Both the position numbers and the translations under genes were made by a program. Under the pieces are notes generated by a model. It did no database searches. It was not told the origin of the DNA and saw nothing but the letters and a program-made list of their open reading frames with translations. A stretch of 64,000 nt of DNA from Clostridium sp. CX1 (GTDB taxonomy: Bacteria > Bacillota > Clostridia > Clostridiales > Clostridiaceae): NCBI RefSeq assembly GCF_025398335.1, contig NZ_JAODOO010000005.1:124001-188000 (forward strand). Direction: 5' to 3'. Positions 37,892-48,417 of this stretch are shown piece after piece (position 1 is the stretch's first letter; every line of letters begins with the position of its first letter).

Positions 37892-38500
37892 TTATTTGTA
37901 AAAAATTATAGGCAGCTTATATATAGTAAACAAAAGTCCACCTATCATAAGTAACTCCTCTATAGTAGTACCAATTCTTGAATTTGTTTTATATGTAATA
38001 GGCAGTTTAACCTTTTTATTTCTAAATGGATATAACAGTGGTATTCCCCTATTAGTGGCCATATCGCACAGCAAATGCATTCCATATCCTATCATAAAGT
38101 AGTATATCAAATGATGTATACCATACATATTACCTATATATCCAGTAATAAAGGAAAATATGATCATTCCTGAAAGACTATGAGTAAGCCCATTTCTATG
38201 AGATGATATAGCTATTGTTATAAGTGATACTCCTAGTGCCTTTATAGCAGGTTCTTTAGTATACAAATAATCATACCACAGGACCACTATACCTAGGCAA
38301 ATATATAAAGTGACTTTAGTAGCCTTATTTTTAAAAGGAAGTATATATTTATTTATAATGCTCTTAGGGTGATCTATATCCGGCAATACTGAGGCAAAAA
38401 CAACCACTGCAATACCAATGAAATTAAATTTTCCCGGTAAAATATTACAAAGAGATAAAAAAGTAACTATTCCAACACCCGCATGGGTTTTACCCTTCAT
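37892..38500 (-). CDS. YdjM-type membrane-bound metal-dependent hydrolase family protein
   Basis: 202 aa from ATG 38500 (GGAGA site; an earlier in-frame ATG at 38521 has a poorer context). Family motifs are MKGKTHAGVGI, ASVLPDIDHPKS with potential metal ligands, HRNGLTHSLSG, and HLLCDMATNRGIPLLYPF. About five hydrophobic helices make it an integral membrane protein. E. coli YdjM is SOS-regulated, but the enzymatic activity of the family is not proven. It precedes uvrC by 17 nt, so a DNA-damage link is suggested only by context. Confidence 0.83.
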   Translation of the reverse strand: MKGKTHAGVGIVTFLSLCNILPGKFNFIGIAVVVFASVLPDIDHPKSIINKYILPFKNKATKVTLYICLGIVVLWYDYLYTKEPAIKALGVSLITIAISSHRNGLTHSLSGMIIFSFITGYIGNMYGIHHLIYYFMIGYGMHLLCDMATNRGIPLLYPFRNKKVKLPITYKTNSRIGTTIEELLMIGGLLFTIYKLPIIFYK

Positions 38501-38628
38501 ATTTTCTCCTCTTTTTCTCATATAATTTTATTTTCAAACATAATATGATTTTATTTATTAATAACTGATATAATTATTGTATATATTATATCATTAAAGA
38601 ATTAATAATTTTACTTTTTCGGACAAAA

Positions 38629-38640
38629 TTTCCCGGGAAA
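38629..38640. promoter_or_regulatory. GC-rich palindrome upstream of the ydjM-like/uvrC unit
   Basis: TTTCCCGGGAAA, a perfect 12-bp palindrome in an otherwise AT-only stretch, about 130 nt upstream of ATG 38500. A TATAAT-like -10 lies near 38583-38588, which places the palindrome some 40-50 bp upstream of it. Function unknown. Confidence 0.35.
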
Positions 38641-38658
38641 ACTGTAAAAATATAAAAA

Positions 38659-38701
38659 TTAAATGTCAGCAGGAAATTTTTTAATTTCTGCTGACATTTA
38701 A
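38659..38701 (-). terminator. Terminator after the PBP gene
   Basis: Long hairpin with arms starting TTAAATGTCAGCAG (38659-38672) and ending CTGCTGACATTTAA (38688-38701); T-rich TTTTTATATTTTT follows on the minus strand. Confidence 0.85.
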
Positions 38702-38755
38702 TTTAATCATAAGCTTAATATCCTATACTAGATTACCCTGTTTTAAATAATTCTA

Positions 38756-40183
38756 CTATCTTCTTAAAGCAGTTCTCATCACTTCTGATGCTATTCTAGC
38801 CGCAGCCTTTCCTCCCTGTCCACCTTCTTCTACAATTACCGCTACTGCAACCTCTGGATTATTATAAGGTGCAAATCCTATGAACCAAGAGTGAGGAGTA
38901 GCTTCTTTTCCTCCTTCTAGATGGTCAGCAGTTCCTGTCTTACCACCAACCTCTATTCCTTCAATTGCTGCATTTCCTCCAGTACCTTCAGAAACAACAC
39001 CTTTCATATATTCCTTTACTCTGTTGGCAACATCCGAGGAAGTAATTTGACCTATAGACTCTGGCTGTATACTTTTTATTAATTCCCCTTTGCTAGTAAC
39101 AACTTCCTTAACTAAATGAGGCTTCATCATAATTCCACCGTTGGCTATAGTACTACTTACCACTGCCATTTGAAGAGGGCTGGCGAGATCACTACTCTGT
39201 CCGATTGCACTTTGTGCTATACTTCCCTTCTCATATTTCTTTAAAGTAGGAAACTTACTTGGCTCAACAGGAATTCCATCTGTTGGTATTTCCTTATTAA
39301 AGAAAAACTTTTCTGACGTTGCTTTTAATTTATCATTTCCAAGTTCAAGTCCTAATCCTCCAAATACTACATTACTTGAGTGGACAAAAGCTTCTTTGAA
39401 ACCTATGTTTCCTAAGACTTCTCCTGAGAAGTTATGAAGAGAATAATCGTTACTTATAAACAAACTGCCATTGTCATCAAATCTTCTATTAGATATCCCT
39501 GGAATATTCTCTAATGCACTTATTGCAGTTACAGCCTTAAAAGTTGACCCTGGTGGATATAACCCTGCTGTAGCTCTATTTATCAAAGGTCTTCTCTCAT
39601 CTTTATTAATAGAGCTCCATATCTCTTGTAGATTATTAGGATTGAAAGAAGGTTTTGAAACCATTGCTAGCACTTCTCCAGTTTTAGGGTTTAATGCAAC
39701 TACTGCACCTTTGTTATCTCCTAATAACTCGTAGGCTCTACTTTGAACATCATAGTCTAGAGTTGTTTTAAGATTGTTACCTACTTTTTCTTCATTTCTA
39801 CCTTTATTTTTTATTAAACTTCTTACGTTATCTTGAATATTTGTAGACATAAGCTGTTCATCATATTTTCTTTCCAACCCTGTGATACCATATTTTATAT
39901 CTACATAACCAAGTATATGTGCAAAGATTTCTCCTCCGGTATACTCTCTTTTTTGAGTTTCCTTGTCTATTCTCTCGCTTTTAGTTAATGGTTTACCATT
40001 TCTATCGTAAATTGTCCCTCTTAGTACCTCGTTTCTTTTAACCCATAGTCTCCTATTGTAGGGACTGCTCACTATTTTAGGGCCTACAATCATTTCAAAG
40101 TATGTTATATAGGAAATTAATCCTATAAAGCATATCAAAAAGACTATAAGAACTTTTTTTATATTATTTGATATATCATTCAT
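38756..40183 (-). CDS. Class B penicillin-binding protein (peptidoglycan transpeptidase)
   Basis: 475 aa. One N-terminal anchor helix (about 10-30), a short pedestal domain with RGTIYDRNGKPL, and a transpeptidase domain with SxxK motif Ser213-Thr-Phe-Lys216, SSN near 269, and KTGT near 415 (EVGGKTGTADH). The short pedestal resembles PbpA of actinobacteria and clostridial elongation PBPs. It crosslinks glycan strands made by the adjacent RodA/FtsW protein, whose gene ends 2 nt before this start. Whether it works in elongation or sporulation is not decidable from sequence. Confidence 0.92.
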   Translation of the reverse strand: MNDISNNIKKVLIVFLICFIGLISYITYFEMIVGPKIVSSPYNRRLWVKRNEVLRGTIYDRNGKPLTKSERIDKETQKREYTGGEIFAHILGYVDIKYGITGLERKYDEQLMSTNIQDNVRSLIKNKGRNEEKVGNNLKTTLDYDVQSRAYELLGDNKGAVVALNPKTGEVLAMVSKPSFNPNNLQEIWSSINKDERRPLINRATAGLYPPGSTFKAVTAISALENIPGISNRRFDDNGSLFISNDYSLHNFSGEVLGNIGFKEAFVHSSNVVFGGLGLELGNDKLKATSEKFFFNKEIPTDGIPVEPSKFPTLKKYEKGSIAQSAIGQSSDLASPLQMAVVSSTIANGGIMMKPHLVKEVVTSKGELIKSIQPESIGQITSSDVANRVKEYMKGVVSEGTGGNAAIEGIEVGGKTGTADHLEGGKEATPHSWFIGFAPYNNPEVAVAVIVEEGGQGGKAAARIASEVMRTALRR

Positions 40184-40185
40184 AT

Positions 40186-41394
40186 TTATCTACCCTCTTC
40201 TGATATCTTTTGAATTATACCTAATGAAAAGAAAGTTATAAGCATTGAACTTCCTCCATAACTTACTAAAGGTAGCGTTATACCTGTAAGAGGAATGGCA
40301 TTCATAACTCCTCCCACTATAACTAATACTTGAGATGCTATCATAGCACTGTATCCTACAGCAAGAAGTCTTGAAAATTCATCTTCACCATATACCGCTG
40401 CTCTCATACATCTATAGAATAATAAAAAGTATAATATTATTATTCCAAAGCCTATAAGTATTCCAAGTTCTTCACATAAAGCCGCAAATATAAAGTCAGT
40501 TGTATTAATAGGCACATACTCAGGATATCCAAGTCCCAGTCCTGAACCGGTAAGTCCTCCCGATGCTATAGAAAACATAGACTGAACTACTTGATAACTC
40601 TTTCCAGTGGCATATGGCCATGGATTCATCCATATTAGTACTCTAGTCTTTACATGATCAAATAGCTGATAGCTTATAAAAGCACCAGCACCAAATAATC
40701 CAAAACAGGTAGCAACATAGGAGAACTTAGAGGTAGTTATATATAGCATAGTTATGGATATTCCAAAAAATATTAATGCAGAACCAAGATCCTTTTGAAT
40801 AACCATAAATCCCAGACATATCATTACTACAAGTCCCGGTTTTACCAAATCCTTGAAACTTTTATAGTTCTTTAAAGAAGATGCAAGATAGGCCACCAAG
40901 AATAGCTTACCGAACTCTGAAGGCTGGAAGCTGTATCCACCTATTTTTATCCAGTTTTTTGAACCGTTTATTTCCGTTCCAAACAAAGTAGCCATCCCCA
41001 TAAAGATTATGGTAACTACCAAGTAAATATATTTATATTTACCAAAGCTTTTTAAGTCCGGCAACAGTACTACTATTAAAATAAAACCTGTTACTCCTAA
41101 AGCAAACCATATTATTTGTTTTATTGAGGATGCCATGTCAATTCTATAGATCATAACCATTCCAATAACTGCTAGTATGCTTGAAAATATAAATATATAT
41201 TTGTCTCCATCAGAAAAGAATTTTCTTATAATAAAGTAGGAGTATCCTACAAGTAAACAGGTAACCACAGCCATAACCATTGCTCCTTTGTCAAAAGGTT
41301 GTTTGATTATAGCTAAATTAAAAAAACATATTAAGCATAGAAGATATGTATACCTTAATAGTCTTTTTTCATCTCTGCTAGCGTCCAACTGCAT
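40186..41394 (-). CDS. SEDS-family peptidoglycan glycosyltransferase (FtsW/RodA/SpoVE)
   Basis: 402 aa with about ten TM helices. SEDS signatures: IGGYSFQPSEFGKLFL, VIQKDLGSALIFF with the catalytic-type Asp after QK, and the C-terminal GITLPLVSYGGSSML. SEDS proteins polymerise lipid II with a partner class B PBP, which is encoded directly downstream. FtsW, RodA and SpoVE cannot be told apart with confidence here; the FHA-SEDS-PBP order resembles the actinobacterial rodA-pbpA locus. Confidence 0.93.
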   Translation of the reverse strand: MQLDASRDEKRLLRYTYLLCLICFFNLAIIKQPFDKGAMVMAVVTCLLVGYSYFIIRKFFSDGDKYIFIFSSILAVIGMVMIYRIDMASSIKQIIWFALGVTGFILIVVLLPDLKSFGKYKYIYLVVTIIFMGMATLFGTEINGSKNWIKIGGYSFQPSEFGKLFLVAYLASSLKNYKSFKDLVKPGLVVMICLGFMVIQKDLGSALIFFGISITMLYITTSKFSYVATCFGLFGAGAFISYQLFDHVKTRVLIWMNPWPYATGKSYQVVQSMFSIASGGLTGSGLGLGYPEYVPINTTDFIFAALCEELGILIGFGIIILYFLLFYRCMRAAVYGEDEFSRLLAVGYSAMIASQVLVIVGGVMNAIPLTGITLPLVSYGGSSMLITFFSLGIIQKISEEGR

Positions 41395-41417
41395 TCACCA
41401 CCAATTCATAAATATAA

Positions 41418-41446
41418 ATAGTTGACAATGGATACTTGTCAACTAT
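41418..41446. repeat. 11-bp hairpin between the FHA and SEDS genes
   Basis: Perfect arms ATAGTTGACAA (41418-41428) and TTGTCAACTAT (41436-41446) with a 7-nt loop. Related CAACT words follow it. It could stop some transcripts after the FHA gene or be a dispersed hairpin repeat. Confidence 0.5.
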
Positions 41447-41494
41447 CAACTGCCAACTTTGTAAATTCTGCTTAATAAATAATAAAATAATAGC

Positions 41495-41929
41495 TTAGCC
41501 TATGACTCTAAAAGATGTACTTCCGATTCTAATCTCATCTCCTGAATTCAAATATTCTCTGCCCTCTATTCTTTCTCCATTTAATAATGTTCCATTTGTA
41601 CTTCCCAAATCTTCTAAAATACAATCATTATTTTTAACGTATACTCTAGCATGATGACTGGAAGCATAGGGGTCGTCCAATATAAGTAGGTTATCATTTT
41701 TTCTTCCTATTGTTATATCTCCTCGAACAGGGATAACCCCACCCCTTCTCAAATTGGAATTATTACCTGCACTAATAACCTCTAATCCGAAGGATTTTTT
41801 ACTACTTCTAACTTTTCTTCCTCCGTTTTTTACATCCTTATACATTATACGTAGGGCTATGAAAATTATAATGTAAATTATTCCAATAATTATAATTTTA
41901 AATATTAAGCTTAGCTTACTCAGATCCAT
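41495..41929 (-). CDS. Membrane-anchored FHA-domain protein
   Basis: 144 aa. One N-terminal TM (about 8-28), a short linker, and a phosphothreonine-binding FHA domain (about 63-140) with GRKNDNLLI, the core SSHHARVYV (binding Ser and His), and GSTNGTLLNGERI. It likely docks a phosphorylated partner at the membrane near the SEDS-PBP pair encoded downstream. No Ser/Thr kinase or phosphatase gene is in the window. FhaB in mycobacteria is the nearest functional analogue, by context. Confidence 0.88.
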   Translation of the reverse strand: MDLSKLSLIFKIIIIGIIYIIIFIALRIMYKDVKNGGRKVRSSKKSFGLEVISAGNNSNLRRGGVIPVRGDITIGRKNDNLLILDDPYASSHHARVYVKNNDCILEDLGSTNGTLLNGERIEGREYLNSGDEIRIGSTSFRVIG

Positions 41930-42005
41930 ATAATCACCTTCTCGTAAACTTATTAGTATATTTTCTTAGTAAATTTTAATTTTAATTATGCGATAAATAT
42001 ATCAA

Positions 42006-42040
42006 AAGACTAGCATCTTAGCTTTGTCAATGCTAGTCTT
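42006..42040 (-). terminator. Terminator after uvrA
   Basis: 11-bp perfect arms AAGACTAGCAT (42006-42016) and ATGCTAGTCTT (42030-42040); TTTTGA follows on the minus strand. Confidence 0.8.
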
Positions 42041-42054
42041 AAGTCTCATATAAA

Positions 42055-44877
42055 TTATAGCATCTTTTTTAAATATTGTCCCGTATAAGAGGATTTATTT
42101 TGAACTATTTCCTCTGGTGTTCCTGTACATAAAATAGTTCCTCCTTTTTCTCCTCCTTCAGGTCCCAAGTCAATGATGTAGTCTGAACACTTAATAACAT
42201 CTAAGTTATGTTCTATGACCACTACAGTATTTCCTGTATCCACAATCCTCTGAAGGATATCAACAAGTCTACTTACATCATCTATATGAAGCCCTGTTGT
42301 AGGTTCATCTAATATATACAACGTCTTCCCAGTACTTCTTTTAGACAACTCATAGGCTAACTTTATCCTTTGAGCCTCTCCTCCAGATAACTGAGTTGAT
42401 GGCTGACCTAGTCTAACATAGCCTAATCCTACATCAAAAAGCGTTTGAATCTTATTCTTGATTCTAGGAATATTTTCAAAGAACGTTAATGCCTCTTCTA
42501 CAGTCATATTTAAAATATCGTCTATATTCTTACCCTTATACTTTACCTCAAGAGTTTCTCTATTATATCTTTTTCCTTTACAAACCTCACAAGGCACATA
42601 CACGTCGGATAAAAACTGCATTTCTATTTTTATTATCCCATCACCACTACAAGCTTCACATCTTCCACCTTTAACATTGAAGCTAAATCTACCAGGTTTA
42701 TATCCTCTCATTTTTGCCTCAGAAGTATTTGAGAATACTTCTCTTATAATATCAAATACCCCGGTGTAAGTTGCTGGATTTGAACGGGGAGTTCTACCTA
42801 TAGGACTTTGATCTATATTTATAATCTTATCTATATTTTCTACTCCCAAAATATCCTTATGCATTCCTGGATTATTCTTTGATTTATTAATTATTTTATT
42901 CAACCCTTTAAATAATATCTCATTAATAAGAGTACTTTTTCCTGAACCTGAAACTCCAGTAACGCAAGTAAGAGTTCCTAGTGGAAATGTTACATTTATA
43001 TCCTTGAGGTTATTTTCCTTTGCTCCTTTTACTTCTATGTTGTTTCCATTACCTCCTCTTCTAGAGGATGGAATATCTATCTTTTTCTTACCGCTTAGAT
43101 ACTGACCAGTTATTGATTTTTCACATTTAATTATTTCTTCCATAGTTCCTGCAGCAACTATTTCACCGCCATGCTCTCCAGCTCCTGGCCCTATATCAAC
43201 AATGAAATCTGCTTCATTCATAGTGTCTTCATCATGTTCTACTACAACAAGTGTATTTCCCAAATCTCTTAAGTGTTTTAATGCAGCAATAAGTTTATCG
43301 TTATCTCTTTGATGTAGTCCTATACTTGGTTCATCAAGTATATACAGTACTCCTACTAGACTTGATCCTATTTGAGTAGCAAGCCTAATTCTTTGAGCTT
43401 CTCCTCCTGAAAGAGTTCCTGAAGTTCTACCTAAATTCAAATAATCAAGTCCTACATCAATTAGAAACTTTAGTCTACTTCTAATTTCTTTTAATATTTG
43501 ATCACTAATTATTTTGTCTTTTTCAGATAGTTCTACCTGCTCTAAAAACTCCAATTCATCCTTTATAGACATTCTACAGAATTCAAAAATGTTTTTATCA
43601 CCGACAGCTACGGATAAAGCTTCCGGCTTAAGTCTCGCTCCTTTACACTTAGGGCATGGGTTATCGCTCATATAGTTTTCAACTTCACCTTTTATATAAT
43701 CAGAATTCGTTTCTAGATACCTTCTTTTTAAATTATTGATTACTCCTTCAAAGGCATGGTTAAATTCCATAGCACGATCTTCTTTAGTATAGTTAACCTT
43801 TATCTTTTCACCTTTAAGTCCATATAATAATATTTCCACCACTTCAGGTTTTAACTTTTCTATTGGTGTATCAAGCTTAAATTTATATTCCTTTGAAAGT
43901 GCTTTTAATATACTAAAAGTCCAGGAATCTTCCTTTAAACTCCCACTTCCCCAAGGTACAATAGCACCATCTAAAATACTCTTGCTTTTATCTGGTATAA
44001 CCAAATTTTCATCTATTTCCATTAACGTGCCAAGTCCATCGCATCTATCACATTTTCCGAAAGGAGAGTTAAAAGAAAACATCCTTGGAGCAAGTTCTCC
44101 AATGCTTATACCACAATCAACACAGGCAAAGTTCTCGCTAAACAATATATCATCTTCTCCAATTATATTTACGATAACTATGCCTTCTGATAGCTTAAGA
44201 GCAGTTTCCAAAGAATCTGCTAACCTACTTTTAATTTCTTCCTTTACTACTAATCTATCTATTACTGCCTCAATGTTATGCCTTTTATTCTTTTCAAGTT
44301 TTACTTCTTCTTCTTGTAAATCAATAGTCTCTCCATCAATTCTGGCTCTTACAAAGCCGTTTTTTCTTATATTTTCAAGAACCTTTACATGTTCACCTTT
44401 TCTGCCTCTTATTATTGGTGCTAAAATTTGTATCTTAGTTCTTTCTGGCATCGAAAGAATCTTGTCTACCATTTGATCTACAGTCTGTTGAGTTATCTTT
44501 TTTCCACACTTTGGACAGTGAGGAGTCCCTATTCTTGCATACAATAGTCTCAAATAATCATATATTTCTGTAATAGTTCCAACTGTTGATCTAGGATTTT
44601 TACTTGTGGTTTTTTGGTCTATTGCAATTGCAGGTGATAAACCTTCTATATACTCTACATCTGGTTTATTCATTTGACCAAGAAACTGTCTAGCATATGC
44701 AGATAATGACTCCACATATCGTCTCTGTCCTTCTGCATATAGAGTATCAAAAGCTAGAGAAGATTTTCCAGAACCAGACAAACCAGTAAATACCACTAGT
44801 TTCTCTCTAGGTATTTTTAGGTCTACATTCTTTAAGTTATGAACCTTAGCACCTTTTATTAATATGCTATCTCTCAT
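42055..44877 (-). CDS. uvrA: Excinuclease ABC subunit A
   Basis: 940-aa damage-recognition ATPase with two ABC modules. First Walker [15 protein letters not shown] and second [14 protein letters not shown]; signatures [12 protein letters not shown] and [12 protein letters not shown]. Zinc modules: [16 protein letters not shown] with CPKCKGARL, and CEACSGDG with CEVCKGKR. An in-frame GTG at 44892 touches the AAGGAG site, so ATG at 44877 ([14 protein letters not shown]) is preferred although its spacing is long. It follows uvrB, and with UvrC completes nucleotide excision repair. Confidence 0.97.
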   Translation of the reverse strand: MRDSILIKGAKVHNLKNVDLKIPREKLVVFTGLSGSGKSSLAFDTLYAEGQRRYVESLSAYARQFLGQMNKPDVEYIEGLSPAIAIDQKTTSKNPRSTVGTITEIYDYLRLLYARIGTPHCPKCGKKITQQTVDQMVDKILSMPERTKIQILAPIIRGRKGEHVKVLENIRKNGFVRARIDGETIDLQEEEVKLEKNKRHNIEAVIDRLVVKEEIKSRLADSLETALKLSEGIVIVNIIGEDDILFSENFACVDCGISIGELAPRMFSFNSPFGKCDRCDGLGTLMEIDENLVIPDKSKSILDGAIVPWGSGSLKEDSWTFSILKALSKEYKFKLDTPIEKLKPEVVEILLYGLKGEKIKVNYTKEDRAMEFNHAFEGVINNLKRRYLETNSDYIKGEVENYMSDNPCPKCKGARLKPEALSVAVGDKNIFEFCRMSIKDELEFLEQVELSEKDKIISDQILKEIRSRLKFLIDVGLDYLNLGRTSGTLSGGEAQRIRLATQIGSSLVGVLYILDEPSIGLHQRDNDKLIAALKHLRDLGNTLVVVEHDEDTMNEADFIVDIGPGAGEHGGEIVAAGTMEEIIKCEKSITGQYLSGKKKIDIPSSRRGGNGNNIEVKGAKENNLKDINVTFPLGTLTCVTGVSGSGKSTLINEILFKGLNKIINKSKNNPGMHKDILGVENIDKIINIDQSPIGRTPRSNPATYTGVFDIIREVFSNTSEAKMRGYKPGRFSFNVKGGRCEACSGDGIIKIEMQFLSDVYVPCEVCKGKRYNRETLEVKYKGKNIDDILNMTVEEALTFFENIPRIKNKIQTLFDVGLGYVRLGQPSTQLSGGEAQRIKLAYELSKRSTGKTLYILDEPTTGLHIDDVSRLVDILQRIVDTGNTVVVIEHNLDVIKCSDYIIDLGPEGGEKGGTILCTGTPEEIVQNKSSYTGQYLKKML

Positions 44878-44996
44878 TAGTTTTATCTTCACTCCTTAGT
44901 TTTCCATTAATAATTAAAATCAGTAGATAATTTCTATCAAAAAATTATTTTATAATAAATATTGCAAATTTACAATAAGCATTCTACAGTAATTAC

Positions 44997-46979
44997 CTAA
45001 CTCTTTTTTTGTTTTTTGAGTTTAAATATAATATCACGAAGATGTGCAGCTTGTTCAAACTGTAAATCCTTAGACGCTTGTTTCATTTCCTTTTCATATT
45101 TTGCTATAAGGGCATCTATATTTTCTTTGTTTGCCTCTATCGCTTCTTCTAGACTATCATATTTCTCCTTTTCTTCTGAAACCTTTGTAGCCTCTATTAC
45201 TTCCCTAATTTCCTTCTTAACCGTAGTTGGAGTAATGTCATAGTCTTCATTATATTTCATCTGTATCTTTCTTCTTCTGTTTGTTTCTGTTATGGCCTTA
45301 TTCATAGAGTCCGTTATTCTATCCGCATACATAATGACTTTACTTTCAGAGTTTCTTGCTGCTCTACCTATAGTCTGTATAAGAGATCTCTCTGACCTTA
45401 AAAATCCCTCTTTGTCTGCATCAAGTATAGTAACTAAAGCTACTTCTGGAATATCTAGTCCTTCTCTCAAGAGATTTATACCAACTAAAACATCAAAAAC
45501 TCCTTTTCTTAAATCTCTAATTATCTTCATTCTCTCTATAGTATTTATGTCAGAGTGTAGATAGGTAGTTTTTATGCCCATATCTTTTAGGTAATCTGTT
45601 AAGTCTTCTGCCATCTTTTTAGTAAGGGTAGTAACTAAAGTTCTATACCCTTTATCTATAGTTTGCTTAATGCTAGAATACAAATCATCTATTTGACCCT
45701 TAATAGGTTTAACTATAATTTCTGGATCTAATAAACCTGTTGGTCTAATTATCTGCTCAGCTACATTGGTTGAATGATTTAATTCATAATCCGCAGGTGT
45801 GGCACTAACAAAAACAGTTTGACTTAGCTTACCTTCAAACTCTACAAACTTTAGAGGCCTGTTATCAAAAGCAGAAGGAAGTCTAAATCCATACTCCACC
45901 AGAGATTCCTTTCTAGACCTATCCCCTGAATACATAGCCTTTACTTGAGGCAAAGTAACGTGACTTTCGTCTATAAAAAGCAAGTAATCATCTGGAAAAT
46001 AGTCAATAAGAGTTTGTGGTGGGGTGCCTTTTGCTCTACCATCAAGAATTCTTGAGTAATTTTCAATTCCACTGCAATATCCAACTTCTCTCATCATTTC
46101 TATATCAAAGTTCGTTCTCTGCTTTAGCCTTTGAGCTTCCAAGAGTTTATCCTGTGACGTTAACTCCTTAAGTCTTTCTTCTAATTCCACTTCTATTTTT
46201 TCTATAGCTTTTTCAAGTCTTTCCCTTGAAGTTGCAAAGTGGGACGCCGGGAATACAGATACATGAGTTCTCGTTCCTAGTAAATCTCCAGTCAATACGT
46301 CAAATTCTCTTATTCTATCTATTTCATCTCCAAAAAATTCAACTCTAATTCCCTTATTAGTTGAAGATGCAGGAAATATATCTAACACATCTCCCTTTAC
46401 CCTAAAGGTACCTCTTACAAAATTAATTTCATTTCTTTCATACTGTATTTCTATAAGTTTTTTTAAAACTTCGTCTCTATCCTTAATCATCCCTTGCCTT
46501 AAAGACAAAGTAAGATTTTTATATTCTTCAGGATTACCGAGACCATATATACATGAAACAGATGCTACAACAATAACGTCTTTTCTCTCAAGTAATGCTG
46601 ATGTAGCAGAGTGTCTTAATTTATCTATTTCATCGTTTATGGATGCATCTTTTTCTATATAGGTATCTGTCTGAGCAACATAAGCTTCTGGCTGGTAGTA
46701 ATCGTAATAAGATACGAAATACTCAACACAGTTTTCAGGGAAAAATTCCCTAAACTCAGAACAAAGCTGTGCTGCTAAAGTTTTATTATGAGCTAATATT
46801 AGTGTTGGTTTTTGAACCTTTTCAATAATATTAGCCATTGTAAAAGTTTTACCGGAACCTGTTACTCCAAGGAGAGTTTGAAACTTTTCTCCCTTTGATA
46901 TATTATTTGCTATACTCTCTATAGCTTGAGGTTGATCTCCTTTTGGCTTAAACTTAGAATGTATTTTGAAAACTTCCAT
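44997..46979 (-). CDS. uvrB: Excinuclease ABC subunit B
   Basis: 660-aa helicase-like damage verifier. Walker [14 protein letters not shown], the beta-hairpin region [11 protein letters not shown], Walker [13 protein letters not shown], motif [11 protein letters not shown], and the C-terminal UVR domain that binds UvrC ([14 protein letters not shown] to the end). ATG at 46979 lies 2 nt past the stop of the MinJ-like gene; a GTG at 46985 is the alternative. Translational coupling with the upstream gene is likely. Confidence 0.97.
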   Translation of the reverse strand: MEVFKIHSKFKPKGDQPQAIESIANNISKGEKFQTLLGVTGSGKTFTMANIIEKVQKPTLILAHNKTLAAQLCSEFREFFPENCVEYFVSYYDYYQPEAYVAQTDTYIEKDASINDEIDKLRHSATSALLERKDVIVVASVSCIYGLGNPEEYKNLTLSLRQGMIKDRDEVLKKLIEIQYERNEINFVRGTFRVKGDVLDIFPASSTNKGIRVEFFGDEIDRIREFDVLTGDLLGTRTHVSVFPASHFATSRERLEKAIEKIEVELEERLKELTSQDKLLEAQRLKQRTNFDIEMMREVGYCSGIENYSRILDGRAKGTPPQTLIDYFPDDYLLFIDESHVTLPQVKAMYSGDRSRKESLVEYGFRLPSAFDNRPLKFVEFEGKLSQTVFVSATPADYELNHSTNVAEQIIRPTGLLDPEIIVKPIKGQIDDLYSSIKQTIDKGYRTLVTTLTKKMAEDLTDYLKDMGIKTTYLHSDINTIERMKIIRDLRKGVFDVLVGINLLREGLDIPEVALVTILDADKEGFLRSERSLIQTIGRAARNSESKVIMYADRITDSMNKAITETNRRRKIQMKYNEDYDITPTTVKKEIREVIEATKVSEEKEKYDSLEEAIEANKENIDALIAKYEKEMKQASKDLQFEQAAHLRDIIFKLKKQKKS

Positions 46980-46981
46980 TT

Positions 46982-48274
46982 TCACTCATCCTTATCCTTA
47001 TTTTTTATTTTATCTAGTACTTCTCCAAATTTCGTTTCATCAAGCCTTACTACCATGCTGTCTCTTGGAACTCCTTTGGGAACGAAGACTATTCCCAGTC
47101 TCTTATTGCTGTTCATCCTATTGTAGCTTACTTGTTCAAATTTGCCTGTAACCTTTTTTACCTTAAACCATATAAAATTTGAACAGTCTCTTATAGTTTC
47201 TGCTATTTTATCTTCACTATCAATTTTTTCATTATTAATTTCTACTAATAAATCTCCGCTTTTTATTCCCATTTCCTTAGCTGGTGAATTTGGTGCCACA
47301 TCTAGCACCATTATCCCTTCATCGCTACTAATGTATTTAGGAATACCTTTTAGCTCTAAATATCGCTGAATAATAATAATACCTTCATGGGCTGCCGGTG
47401 CAAATATAAGAACTAAAAATTTAAAGAATAGATTGTAGACAGCAAGCTGTGCTAATCCAAACAACACTAAGCTATATATTATTATTATAAGTCCAGATAT
47501 TAGAGTCTTTTGTCTTCTATTTTTAGTAAAGGTTATACTATTGTAGCCAATCATGCCATAGAAAGGAATGAGAGCAACTACTGCAGTCTTTAAAATATTC
47601 ATAGGGATTGAACTATTAACTATAGGCCACCAGTTTGGCAAAGGTACTTGCCAAGATGCTGATATAGCTGAAGTATTATGAAGCATAAAAAACACTGCAA
47701 CCGGAAGGGCCCAGTATCTCTGCAGAGCAAACCCTCCTATTATTTTATCCTCCCTGCTGGTAAACACAGGAATATAGCCTGTTTCTCCATCAATCATTAT
47801 GAGGATTCCTTCTACAAAATGTAGTATAGCTACCATTGTCATTAGTGATGTCACATCTATCCTTAAAAAATCCAAATTAGGTATGTTAAATGTTGTTCCA
47901 ATTAAAATTAGTATAACACTGGCAAGCCCTAATGCTGCCCCTGAATATGCGAAACATATGAATCTGGGATTAAAAAACATAAATACAATGGAAACTAAAA
48001 ATATTAAATCCACTGCTGAACTCTCATCAAATACAACTCCCATATATGACATTATAATACTTGCCAATGTACCTGCAAATATACCTATTACAATCTGTGA
48101 TATTGTAAGTTCAAAGGGAGAATTTATTCTTTCTCCAAGTATCATTTTCTGCATTACAGTTGTTTTTTTATTTCTTCTATAAAGTATAAATGCCAGAATA
48201 ATTAACAATGTAACCAAATAAGGTTCTGTTAACGCATAGGCTACAGACTTTAAAGTATATATTAAAATATTCAT
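46982..48274 (-). CDS. Polytopic PDZ-domain protein, MinJ-like
   Basis: 430 aa: about eight TM helices in residues 5-305, then a cytoplasmic or external PDZ domain (about 308-385; [23 protein letters not shown]) and a hydrophilic tail. It occupies the place of minJ in B. subtilis (ftsE-ftsX-ctpB-minJ-uvrB-uvrA). MinJ links MinD to DivIVA there; whether the clostridial protein does the same is unproven. Stop overlaps the uvrB start region. Confidence 0.8.
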   Translation of the reverse strand: MNILIYTLKSVAYALTEPYLVTLLIILAFILYRRNKKTTVMQKMILGERINSPFELTISQIVIGIFAGTLASIIMSYMGVVFDESSAVDLIFLVSIVFMFFNPRFICFAYSGAALGLASVILILIGTTFNIPNLDFLRIDVTSLMTMVAILHFVEGILIMIDGETGYIPVFTSREDKIIGGFALQRYWALPVAVFFMLHNTSAISASWQVPLPNWWPIVNSSIPMNILKTAVVALIPFYGMIGYNSITFTKNRRQKTLISGLIIIIYSLVLFGLAQLAVYNLFFKFLVLIFAPAAHEGIIIIQRYLELKGIPKYISSDEGIMVLDVAPNSPAKEMGIKSGDLLVEINNEKIDSEDKIAETIRDCSNFIWFKVKKVTGKFEQVSYNRMNSNKRLGIVFVPKGVPRDSMVVRLDETKFGEVLDKIKNKDKDE

Positions 48275-48305
48275 TAAAATAACTTCCCCTCTCCGTGAAG
48301 TGAAA

Positions 48306-48337
48306 TTAAGTTAGACAGAAAAACCTATCTAACTTAA
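48306..48337 (-). terminator. Hairpin after ctpB
   Basis: 10-bp perfect arms TTAAGTTAGA (48306-48315) and TCTAACTTAA (48328-48337). The following U-tract is weak, so it may end ctpB only partly. Confidence 0.55.
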
Positions 48338-48417
48338 AACCTAAAATAATTATAACTATATTTATTTCAATAATTAAAAGTTGAAATATGTTTTTAGCAT
48401 TACTTACTTTAAAGTAA

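Noticed and set aside
38629-38640. TTTCCCGGGAAA as a LexA/SOS box
   Set aside because: It does not fit the Gram-positive GAAC-N4-GTTC pattern, so SOS control is not claimed.
43982-44476. 164-codon plus-strand frame opposite uvrA
   Set aside because: Antisense shadow of the conserved UvrA zinc/ABC region; no start signal or family motif.
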